Shown here: piece after piece, positions 7,774 to 14,135 of the stretch
How positions within the stretch are numbered: position 1 is the stretch's first letter
How the letters are laid out: the number at the start of each line of letters is the position of its first letter
From: an uncultured Lachnospiraceae bacterium
GTDB taxonomy: Bacteria; Bacillota; Clostridia; Lachnospirales; Lachnospiraceae
Direction: 5' to 3'
Length of the DNA: 43,008 bases
NCBI GenBank assembly: GCA_947589095.1
Contig: CANQBX010000029.1
Location: 1-43,008 of the forward strand
Translations under genes and position numbers: made by a program
The notes under the pieces: generated by a model
Database searches by the model: none
Told to the model about the DNA's origin: nothing
The model's input: the letters and a program-made list of their open reading frames with translations, nothing else

Positions 7774-9385
7774 ACTGAGCTTTATCTACTATAAACCCTA
7801 CATCAAATAACGGTACTATAACTATTACCTTATCTGGATACACCTCCACCTTATCTAAGTGCTCCAAAATATACTCTACTTTTAACTGCTTATTCTCATC
7901 CAGATACACAGATACCTCATTATCAATATTCTCCAGCACTCTATCTATCTCTGCTAAATCCTCATACTGAGTTTTATTATTTTCTATCTCCTGCCTCAGA
8001 TCTGCAATCTTATTTTCTATACTCTCTGCCTTTTTGGTGTACTCCTCTTTAGTAAGTATCCCATCTAACAAGGCATCCAGCAACTTATCTTTTCTGGAGA
8101 GCTCTCTCTGTAAATCCTCCTCTGTAGCTCCTCTGTTAGCCTCTAAGATTCTTTTCTTAAAGCTATTCAATTTACTTACCATATCAGCCTTTACAAGCTC
8201 TGTATTGGCTTGTAGCCGCTCTGAGATAATGCTCATGATCTCCATAAGGGAATTATAGGAGATATTAGTATTATCACATCCTGCTTCATTGATCTCCCCT
8301 ACTTTACCATTTACACTATCTCTCTTTCTAGTTTTTCTCCCCTTTTGCTGTTTTGTACTGCATACCCAATACTCCTCTTTAGTGCTTTTTTGCTTTCTCC
8401 AGTATGGAGCCCCACAAACTCCACACACGATCTTACCACTAAAGGAGTAACCGCTCACCTTTTTCCCTTTGCCTCTCTTATTTGATCCGGTAGCTATCAG
8501 CCGCTCCTCATGGATCTTACAGATAAGCTCCCACTCCTCCTCTGTAATGATAGGAGGTAGAGCATTTTTTACATACACCCACTCCTCCTTAGGGAGTTTT
8601 ATGATCTGCTTACTCTCAAAATCCTGCCGCTCCTTATTGATAATCATGGTACCCACATTCTTTATATCATACACAAATTTAGGGATATCCATAGGTTTCC
8701 ACGGATTTCCTACAGTGTTCCGGTATCCTGCCTCATTAAGCTCTTTGGCAATCTGAGTAGAGCCTTTTCTAGCCATGATCCCCTCACACATAAGCCGCCT
8801 TACCTTAGCTTGCTCTGGATTTATATAATACCTCCCATCTTTCTTATCCCAGCCAAAAATATTACCGTTTCCCTGTAGATCTATCTCTTTTCCCTGTCTG
8901 GCTTTCTCTATCCTGCCAGCATGGTAATTATGGAGCTTTTTAGAGAGGTTTCTGCTAAATTCCTCTGCTATGATAGCTCTAATACCAGTAATAAGAGCAT
9001 CATCTGGGCTGTAAAATTTCCCATCCAGATACATATACAGGAGCTTTCCGGTCTGTACTAAGCGATCTATAAAGAGATACCAATCTTTAGTATTTCTCAT
9101 GAGCCGATCTTGATCTTTAATCACCACAATATCAAATTTATCTATAAGCAGATCCTCATAGAGCCTCTGGTACTCATCCCTCCCTTTTACCATAGTACCG
9201 GTTTTGCTCCTATCTATATACTCATCCACCTTTTTCCACTTATGCTTAATAATACAATCCCTATTTTCTTCAATCTGGAGCTCTATAGCGTTAAGCTGTT
9301 CCTCCTCCGCTGTGGATACTCTGGCATAAAATACCGCCCTTAAACCCACTGTATCCAATAATGATTTTACATTCCTGTACGCCAT
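7655..9385 (-). CDS. Large serine recombinase (phage integrase)
   Basis: Catalyses site-specific integration of the phage. The start at 9385 (MAYRNVKSLLDT, 576 aa) has AAGGAG upstream; an upstream in-frame start at 9433 adds 16 residues and lacks support. The resolvase domain has catalytic S24 in FYARVSTAEEE and the conserved DRLMRNT; next comes a recombinase domain, a zinc ribbon (CGVCGAPYW...WVCSTKQQ) and a coiled-coil region (about 420-500). Oddity: phage-derived sequence ends near residue 537 (FIVDKAQ). The last ~39 residues are out-of-frame reading of the ABC-F gene, so the integrated gene borrows a host stop codon and the C-terminus in the free phage must differ. Confidence 0.95.
   Translation of the reverse strand: MAYRNVKSLLDTVGLRAVFYARVSTAEEEQLNAIELQIEENRDCIIKHKWKKVDEYIDRSKTGTMVKGRDEYQRLYEDLLIDKFDIVVIKDQDRLMRNTKDWYLFIDRLVQTGKLLYMYLDGKFYSPDDALITGIRAIIAEEFSRNLSKKLHNYHAGRIEKARQGKEIDLQGNGNIFGWDKKDGRYYINPEQAKVRRLMCEGIMARKGSTQIAKELNEAGYRNTVGNPWKPMDIPKFVYDIKNVGTMIINKERQDFESKQIIKLPKEEWVYVKNALPPIITEEEWELICKIHEERLIATGSNKRGKGKKVSGYSFSGKIVCGVCGAPYWRKQKSTKEEYWVCSTKQQKGRKTRKRDSVNGKVGEINEAGCDNTNISYNSLMEIMSIISERLQANTELVKADMVSKLNSFKKRILEANRGATEEDLQRELSRKDKLLDALLDGILTKEEYTKKAESIENKIADLRQEIENNKTQYEDLAEIDRVLENIDNEVSVYLDENKQLKVEYILEHLDKVEVYPDKVIVIVPLFDVGFIVDKAQYVSREKRRGKDHFSENGGRTSPSDFGESQARGEGDRRVF
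7755..7790. other. Prophage attachment junction (att site) in the ABC-F gene
   Basis: Host ABC-F coding sequence (G+C-rich) changes to phage sequence (A+T-rich integrase 3' end) within these bases, around TATGTATCTAGGGAG on the minus strand. The exact crossover dinucleotide cannot be fixed without the other junction or the empty site. The integrase frame crosses the boundary. Confidence 0.7.
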
Positions 9386-9525
9386 TCCTACACTCTCCTT
9401 TACTATCCTTATTTTATGCCTCTGTGAGCCCACCAGAGCCTCATACAGCCGCTCTAGCCATTCACAGGTATATTTTACCGCTGAGCACCATAACCGGATT
9501 ACAGAGCAAATTTCAGTTTGTAACT

Positions 9526-9554
9526 ATTATACATCTCCTGTATAAATTTAGCAA
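9526..9554 (-). promoter_or_regulatory. Candidate integrase promoter
   Basis: On the minus strand, TTGCTA (9549-9554) and a perfect TATAAT (9526-9531) are spaced 17 bp apart, just downstream of the lysis-module terminator. This would give the integrase its own transcript with a leader of about 135 nt. Confidence 0.5.
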
Positions 9555-9555
9555 C

Positions 9556-9600
9556 TAAAAAATGGGGAGGCACCAGCCTTTTATAGCCAATGCCTCCCCA
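9556..9600 (-). terminator. Terminator after the endolysin gene
   Basis: A perfect 10-bp stem TGGGGAGGCA/TGCCTCCCCA (9563-9572, 9591-9600) is followed on the minus strand by TTTTTT (complement of 9557-9562). It separates the late transcript from the integrase gene. Confidence 0.88.
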
Positions 9601-9628
9601 AAGGGAAAAAGTAAATGGAAGTAGCAAA

Positions 9629-10543
9629 TTAAGGTAATCTAATGATCTGCCCCACATTGATAAGATTTTTATTCTTGATCCCATTGAGGGATACCAGCTT
9701 ATCTACTGTGGTACCGTACTGCTTAGCGATCTTAGAGAGGGTATCTCCCTTTTTCACTGTATAGGTTTTCCCAGAGGTAGTACCCCCAATATCCGCCGCA
9801 TTTACCCAGCCATACACTGTAGCTCCCTTACCGGGTACCGCCTGTAAATGATAAGGATGAGGATTACCCTTAGCCACGTTAGTAACCTTAGCCAATCCTG
9901 CCTTACAAGCCTTAGCCACTCCAGCACTGTAGGAGCTTGTGTAATGGAGGCACCCATTGAACATTACCAGATCTCCCACCTTATACTCCGCTGTAGAGCC
10001 TGTACTAGGAGCTGAGGGCTTAGAAGCCTCCTCCTTAGTAGCCTTAAGGGAATATTTAGGAGTAACATAGCCCCTAATATATCTGGCATTTACAATAAGC
10101 TCTCTGGTACCCACAGCATCACTCTTATTTCCCTCTGTGATAATCATTTTAGTGCCGGAAATCTTAGTAACATAGCCGATATGATCGGATCTTCCGGTAC
10201 AATCTCCCACACCGTTATCATCCCAATCATACAGGACAATATCAGCAAGTTTAGGAATATAGGCATCATTCTCCACCCAGATCCCCATTTTCTGAGCCAG
10301 CTTTATAAACTCCTCACACCCACACTCCAGAGGGATGATATCAGTATAACCTAATTCGATAGCCACAGCGGATACAGTAGTAGCACACCAAGCATCACTA
10401 TACTTTACCGCATACCCTCTAGCCAGCGGCTTATGAGAGTTATACTTATCAATGATACTCCTGTGGGATCCATCTGCCTCTTTCTTTCCTATCCAACTGT
10501 TAATAAGGTTTACTACTTTCTCCCTTATCTGTTTCTCAGTCAT
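9629..10543 (-). CDS. Endolysin: CHAP amidase/peptidase with SH3-like and LysM domains
   Basis: Degrades host peptidoglycan at the end of infection, after the holin lets it through. The N-terminal ~170 residues are CHAP/amidase-like, with the presumed catalytic Cys in [17 protein letters not shown] and His in GRSDHIGYV. The middle (about 185-250) has the [11 protein letters not shown]-type wall-binding module found in clostridial phage lysins. The C-terminal 45 residues form one LysM ([18 protein letters not shown]). There is no signal peptide, so export depends on the holin just upstream. Ribosome site AAGGAGG. Confidence 0.93.
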   Translation of the reverse strand: MTEKQIREKVVNLINSWIGKKEADGSHRSIIDKYNSHKPLARGYAVKYSDAWCATTVSAVAIELGYTDIIPLECGCEEFIKLAQKMGIWVENDAYIPKLADIVLYDWDDNGVGDCTGRSDHIGYVTKISGTKMIITEGNKSDAVGTRELIVNARYIRGYVTPKYSLKATKEEASKPSAPSTGSTAEYKVGDLVMFNGCLHYTSSYSAGVAKACKAGLAKVTNVAKGNPHPYHLQAVPGKGATVYGWVNAADIGGTTSGKTYTVKKGDTLSKIAKQYGTTVDKLVSLNGIKNKNLINVGQIIRLP

Positions 10544-10560
10544 AATAACCTCCTTACTGC

Positions 10561-10592
10561 AAAAGGGAGAGCCCCACTAAAGAGCTCTCCCT
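10561..10592 (-). terminator. Hairpin between holin and endolysin genes
   Basis: A perfect 9-bp stem AGGGAGAGC/GCTCTCCCT (10564-10572, 10584-10592) is followed by only four T on the minus strand, so it is probably a partial terminator or mRNA-stability hairpin. Confidence 0.45.
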
Positions 10593-10609
10593 CTGCCAAG
10601 TCTGCCGCA

Positions 10610-10921
10610 TTACTTCAATTTCAAATTCTTTAACTGCTCTAACATCTGGAGTACCTTATCATACCCCACCATAGAGCCTACCCACACCGCTACCGCCATG
10701 AGCACCATACACACGATATTAGGCGGAGTATATGGAATACCCATAAACAGATATACCAGAGCGGTACCGCCTACCCCCACGATAATAGAGATAATCAGTA
10801 CCACCACATTAGCGGAGTATTTTACACCGGCATCCTGCAAAAACTTCTTTACCGCCTCAGTAATGAGGGATACCGCCACCGCAAGGATTACCAGCAACGC
10901 TACAAAAAGTGCCAAAGTCAT
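10610..10921 (-). CDS. Phage holin
   Basis: A 103-aa protein with three strongly hydrophobic segments (about 3-22, 37-60 and 67-88) and a charged C-terminus (EQLKNLKLK). The size, membrane topology and position directly upstream of the endolysin gene fit a phage holin of the LL-H type, which forms membrane lesions that release the endolysin. The start has AAGGAGG. The subfamily is a judgement from the sequence pattern only. Confidence 0.85.
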   Translation of the reverse strand: MTLALFVALLVILAVAVSLITEAVKKFLQDAGVKYSANVVVLIISIIVGVGGTALVYLFMGIPYTPPNIVCMVLMAVAVWVGSMVGYDKVLQMLEQLKNLKLK

Positions 10922-10935
10922 AACACTCTACCTCC

Positions 10936-11373
10936 TTAATAATTCTGCAACTCTACCTCTTGCTGTATAGCCTCCTCTAAGGCTCCATTCAGCTTAGTAT
11001 CCAGCATAGCATCTATCTCATTTATTTCCTCTAGGATAAGCTGGTAGCTTTCCTCTGGAATCCGGTCTTTCAGTTTTAGCTCTAGCCTCAGCTTAAGGAG
11101 TAAAAACCTTATTTTCCCCTTAGAAAGATTTTCTATTTTGGATTTATTGAGGTAGAAAACTATAGAGGCACCAAAGATACCCCCTGTAGTTAAAATCTGC
11201 TGAGTGGCGTAACCGCTAACATCCAGCCCACTTCTCACCGCCCCTCTTATATCTAAGAGAGTGAGGATAAAAAGTAAGCCGGTAATGATAACGATCATCT
11301 TAGAAAACTCCTTACCACCCTTAGAGTTTTCAGTAGATAATCTGGATCCCCTCCTCCGCTTTCTCAAAGCCAT
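10936..11373 (-). CDS. Small membrane protein of the lysis module, unknown function
   Basis: 145 aa. A basic N-terminus (KRRRGSRL) precedes two hydrophobic helices (about 26-42 and 58-74), then a long charged helical tail rich in Glu/Leu/Lys. It lies 14 bp upstream of the holin gene and downstream of the XhlA-like gene, so it could be a second holin, an antiholin or a spanin-like partner. I do not recognise the family. Good GGAGG start signal. Confidence 0.8.
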   Translation of the reverse strand: MALRKRRRGSRLSTENSKGGKEFSKMIVIITGLLFILTLLDIRGAVRSGLDVSGYATQQILTTGGIFGASIVFYLNKSKIENLSKGKIRFLLLKLRLELKLKDRIPEESYQLILEEINEIDAMLDTKLNGALEEAIQQEVELQNY

Positions 11374-11399
11374 CCTTACCGCCTCCTAGTCACCTGTGC

Positions 11400-11738
11400 C
11401 TAGTGGATAGTTTGAGCTAAGAGAGCCAGCAATCCAGTAGCTAAAGCTCCGGCAAGAGCACCTACCAAAGTATTAAAGATAGTCCTTTTCATTGAGCTCC
11501 ACGCCTTAGCCGGTTCCTGCTCAATGTTTTCCACCTTGTTACTGAGCTTAGATACATCCTGTTTTATCTCCTCAACATTCTCATTAGTATGCTTACACTC
11601 TCCTATAAGCTCTACCATTGTTTTAGATATAGCATGGATCTCATTTACCACTGGCTTAAGCTCCTCGATCTGGTGAGAGTTAATCTTTGCTCTTTCTTCC
11701 ACCTTAACTAACCTCTCTACAATTTCTGGATCTGTCAT
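11400..11738 (-). CDS. XhlA-like (hemolysin XhlA family) membrane-associated lysis protein
   Basis: 112 aa. It begins MTDPEIVERLVKVEERAKIN, followed by heptad-patterned coiled coil (about 5-78) and one C-terminal membrane helix (GALAGALATGLLALLAQ). XhlA of B. subtilis PBSX has this layout and cooperates with the holin XhlB and amidase XlyA in lysis. The gene order here (XhlA-like, membrane protein, holin, endolysin) agrees. Family assignment is by layout and sequence pattern. Confidence 0.82.
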   Translation of the reverse strand: MTDPEIVERLVKVEERAKINSHQIEELKPVVNEIHAISKTMVELIGECKHTNENVEEIKQDVSKLSNKVENIEQEPAKAWSSMKRTIFNTLVGALAGALATGLLALLAQTIH

Positions 11739-11798
11739 AGCTGGCTATCCTCCTTTCTGCAACATCAAAAAGGAGAGCCCCCTTTGAGGCTCCCCCTC

Positions 11799-11927
11799 TT
11801 ACTCTGTTGCCAGCTCCGGTACTTCCAGATCAACCAAAATCTGCCTTACCTGTTCTTTGATGATCTCCGGCACATCCGCAAATTTCTTTTTACCCTTAAC
11901 AATGAGGGTAGCATAGATTACCGCCAT
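11799..11927 (-). CDS. CD1375-like small phage protein, copy 1
   Basis: 42 aa, MAVIYATLIVKGKKKFADVP..., preceded by GGAGG. It is one of the tiny conserved proteins found between tail-fibre and lysis genes of clostridial phages, with a Y-A-x-L-I-x-K-G-K-K pattern and a helical amphipathic C-terminal half. The role is unknown. It is paralogous to the next gene (shared IYA-LI-KGKK--DVPE). Confidence 0.75.
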   Translation of the reverse strand: MAVIYATLIVKGKKKFADVPEIIKEQVRQILVDLEVPELATE

Positions 11928-11983
11928 AATAGCTACCTCCTTTCTAAAAAATATTTTTAGGATTAAATTGATAAACATATCAA

Positions 11984-12097
11984 TTACACCTCATCACTTT
12001 CCGCAAGAATCTTTTCTACCTCTGCCCTCAGCTTTTCCGGTACATCCTCCAGAGTTTTCTTACCCTTTTTAATGAGCTCCGCATAAATCTTAGCCAT
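11984..12097 (-). CDS. CD1375-like small phage protein, copy 2
   Basis: 37 aa, MAKIYAELIKKGKKTLEDVP..., preceded by an AGAGAGGGT site. It is paralogous to the 42-aa product just downstream, so a tandem duplication seems likely. Function unknown; the position between the DGR and the lysis genes suits a late structural or assembly accessory. Confidence 0.72.
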   Translation of the reverse strand: MAKIYAELIKKGKKTLEDVPEKLRAEVEKILAESDEV

Positions 12098-12120
12098 GAT
12101 ATTTACCCTCTCTTTCTGCT

Positions 12121-12399
12121 TTACAGCATCATTTCATACACATCCACAAGAGCTAACTGCAAATCTGTAGCCTGTTGCTCTAAGGAGCTGTTTTGCTCAG
12201 ACAGGAGAGCAATATACTCATCCTTATCATAGATAATCTGCTCCTCAATCTCCCAGCCATTAAAGCCAGAACTGGGATCATCCTCTTTAGCTGGCTCATG
12301 AATCTCAGAGATACCATTGTTTACCGTCACATGGTACTCATCCAGCTCAAGCGGCAACACTGTCTTTGCTGTACTTCTTACCTTTGCATATTTCTGCAT
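12121..12399 (-). CDS. Conserved small phage protein, unknown function
   Basis: 92 aa with a strong AAAGGAGG site. It overlaps the reverse transcriptase 3' end by 53 bp, so the two are translationally linked. The N-terminal half is extended with many acidic residues. The C-terminal 40 residues (EYIALLSEQNSSLEQQATDL) look like a short coiled coil. Similar proteins sit next to CD1375/XkdX-like genes at the end of clostridial phage tail operons. I saw no resemblance to the four-helix Avd protein of DGRs. Confidence 0.72.
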   Translation of the reverse strand: MQKYAKVRSTAKTVLPLELDEYHVTVNNGISEIHEPAKEDDPSSGFNGWEIEEQIIYDKDEYIALLSEQNSSLEQQATDLQLALVDVYEMML

Positions 12400-13597
12400 T
12401 TCCTTTTACCTCCTTTAGATAATAATTGTGCATATATTCTACATTAGGAGCTACATACTTTTGATAGAGGCGGTATCCATCACAGTTTTTCAAGATCCCT
12501 TTGTAGCTATTAAAAGAGCACCACTCACCATAAGTAGGGCTCTCATTGTTTTCTCTCTTTTCTGAGATACTAAGCATTTTCTTTTTGAGATTTTTACAGG
12601 TACTCTTTCTGAGTAACGTGTACTCTCCAAAGAAACGATATCCCACAAAATCAATACCTCTAACCTTTGAGGGAAATACCTGCCAATTATGCTTTATCAC
12701 CTGTTTAAGATTTACAGCCATAAACTCATCCAACTCTAATTTAAGCTGGTGTAATTCCTCCTTAGAGGAGCCAAAGATCACCATATCATCCATGTATCTA
12801 AAGTAATATTTCACTCCCTTTACTTCTTTCAGCCAGTGATCTACCGGAGAAAGATTAAAGTTACCATCATACTGAGATACATAGTTTCCAATAGGGATCC
12901 CTACACCATCTATAAACTCCCTACCATTATCATCCACCACGATATTTACCAGCACCCCTAGCCGCTGGAGAATTTCAATATTTTCCTCAGTAGCCGGACA
13001 AGTGCTAATACTATCTATGATTTCATCTAACAGCCAGATAAGCTCTGGATCCTTAAATACCTCTCTAAGCCTTGCCTTTAGTACATCATGCACTATAGAG
13101 GGATAATACTTTCTCACATCCAGCTTAAGACAGTATTTAGTACCCTCTGGATCACTCACCAGAATACTAGGTACCCAATACTCTTTTACTACCTTGCCAT
13201 CCTTTTTAATAACTTTCTTATAGCCCCTAAGCTGATCTACTATAGGCTGTATCCCTCTTTTCGGAATTGCACTGTATGTATCCTTAGTCATATTCTTTAA
13301 GAGGTATGGCTCTATCACCTGTAATATAGCCCATTGGCATATCCGATCTGGATAATAAGGCAATTTATAGATTTCCCTTACTTTATCTCCCTCTTTCTTT
13401 TCAAAGGTTTCATAGGGAGAGGTTTTATAGGTATGTTCTATTAGGCTATCCTGCAATCTTCTCAAATAGCTATCTAGGTTCTTTTCTACCTGTTTTACTT
13501 CTGCATACCAGCCCTTTCCTTTCTTAGCGTGTTTGTGAGCCTGTCTAAGGTTTTCCATATCGCAGATTTTAGAAAATAAATCTCCTGTACCTTTCAT
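12347..13597 (-). CDS. DGR reverse transcriptase
   Basis: Copies the template-repeat RNA into cDNA with random bases opposite adenines. Of 416 residues, motif A is CLKLDVRKYYPSI (D160). Motif B is GIPIGNYVSQ (about 234-242), the I/V-G-x-x-x-S-Q form typical of DGR enzymes rather than the QGxxxSP of retrons and group II introns. The catalytic centre is YFRYMDDMVIF (YMDD 268-271). No maturase, endonuclease or HNH domain follows. I favour the ATG at 13597, which overlaps the stop of a small upstream ORF (ATGA); a GTG at 13606 is the alternative. It lies 3' of the template repeat and target gene, as in other DGRs. Confidence 0.93.
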   Translation of the reverse strand: MKGTGDLFSKICDMENLRQAHKHAKKGKGWYAEVKQVEKNLDSYLRRLQDSLIEHTYKTSPYETFEKKEGDKVREIYKLPYYPDRICQWAILQVIEPYLLKNMTKDTYSAIPKRGIQPIVDQLRGYKKVIKKDGKVVKEYWVPSILVSDPEGTKYCLKLDVRKYYPSIVHDVLKARLREVFKDPELIWLLDEIIDSISTCPATEENIEILQRLGVLVNIVVDDNGREFIDGVGIPIGNYVSQYDGNFNLSPVDHWLKEVKGVKYYFRYMDDMVIFGSSKEELHQLKLELDEFMAVNLKQVIKHNWQVFPSKVRGIDFVGYRFFGEYTLLRKSTCKNLKKKMLSISEKRENNESPTYGEWCSFNSYKGILKNCDGYRLYQKYVAPNVEYMHNYYLKEVKGNAEICKGKKYSKDSVAA

Positions 13598-13722
13598 GCT
13601 CCACACTCAGCCCCTACTTGTATTTGTATGTGCATAAAGGAGAGCCAGCTATCCACCATAGCACCACCGTACACATGATTAGAGTAACCGGTAAAACGGT
13701 TTACAGAGTTTCCTCTGCACAT
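13594..13722 (-). CDS. Small ORF between template repeat and reverse transcriptase
   Basis: 42 codons, MCRGNSVNRFTGYSNHVYGG..., with AAGGAG five bases before the ATG and a TGA that overlaps the reverse transcriptase ATG. This suggests translational coupling of the reverse transcriptase. No family is recognised, and it is too short and not helical enough for Avd. It may exist mainly as a leader, and its DNA also lies where the DGR RNA spacer needed for cDNA priming is expected. Confidence 0.45.
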   Translation of the reverse strand: MCRGNSVNRFTGYSNHVYGGAMVDSWLSFMHIQIQVGAECGA

Positions 13723-13854
13723 AGGCACTCCTTTATACTACTTTTTACCTCCTCCCCATCTCTGGAGAGGCTTTCTGTTTTGCCAAGAGGCAAGGTAGCT
13801 ACTTACTCACTTAGGTATTTCTAAGTGTTATGGTTAACACTAATTTCCTTATAT

Positions 13855-13978
13855 GCACATATAGTAAGTGACTGCTGATATTCCGATTACGATTAGAGGA
13901 GGCATTATTCAGATTAAGGTACCAACCGCATTTAGCACCATTATTCCATTTACCACCTAATTTAGTAACATGAAAATC
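13855..13978 (-). repeat. DGR template repeat (TR)
   Basis: A 124-bp segment aligned without gaps to 14159-14282. On the coding (minus) strand the TR is rich in AAT codons. By hand count it has 37 adenines; 23 differ in the VR (19 A to G, 3 A to T, 1 A to C), and none of the 87 other positions differ. The first non-adenine mismatches (base 13979 on one side, within a few bases beyond 13855 on the other) mark the borders. The 529-base stretch from 13607 to 14135 holds the small ORF above, this TR and a hairpin, and no other gene. Confidence 0.95.
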
Positions 13979-14059
13979 CTTGTAGCTACCCACAATACTA
14001 TCCTTATCACAAATACAGGTAAGATTTAGATAAGTTTTATTTAGTTTTCCTTAATACAG

Positions 14060-14106
14060 AAAGAGGATGTAAAACAGCACTTTTTAGCACCGCACACACC
14101 CTCTTT
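14060..14106 (-). other. Hairpin downstream of the variable repeat
   Basis: An 11-bp stem (14060-14070 with 14096-14106, one G-T wobble) with a 25-base loop lies 52 bases past the VR end and 29 bases past the target stop. It is not followed by a T run, so it is not an obvious terminator. In the BPP-1 DGR a hairpin/cruciform 3' of the VR promotes homing; the same role here is inference. Confidence 0.45.
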
Positions 14107-14135
14107 TCCTGTTTACCAGTATTTTTACTTTATCC

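Noticed and set aside
12347-13597. Retron or group II intron reverse transcriptase
   Set aside because: The motif is IGNYVSQ rather than QGxxxSP, no maturase or intron ends are seen, and a TR/VR pair with adenine-only changes is adjacent.
13811-13993. 60-codon minus-strand ORF containing the template repeat
   Set aside because: It looks like the fibre C-terminus only because the TR is a copy of the VR; it is the RNA template rather than a gene.
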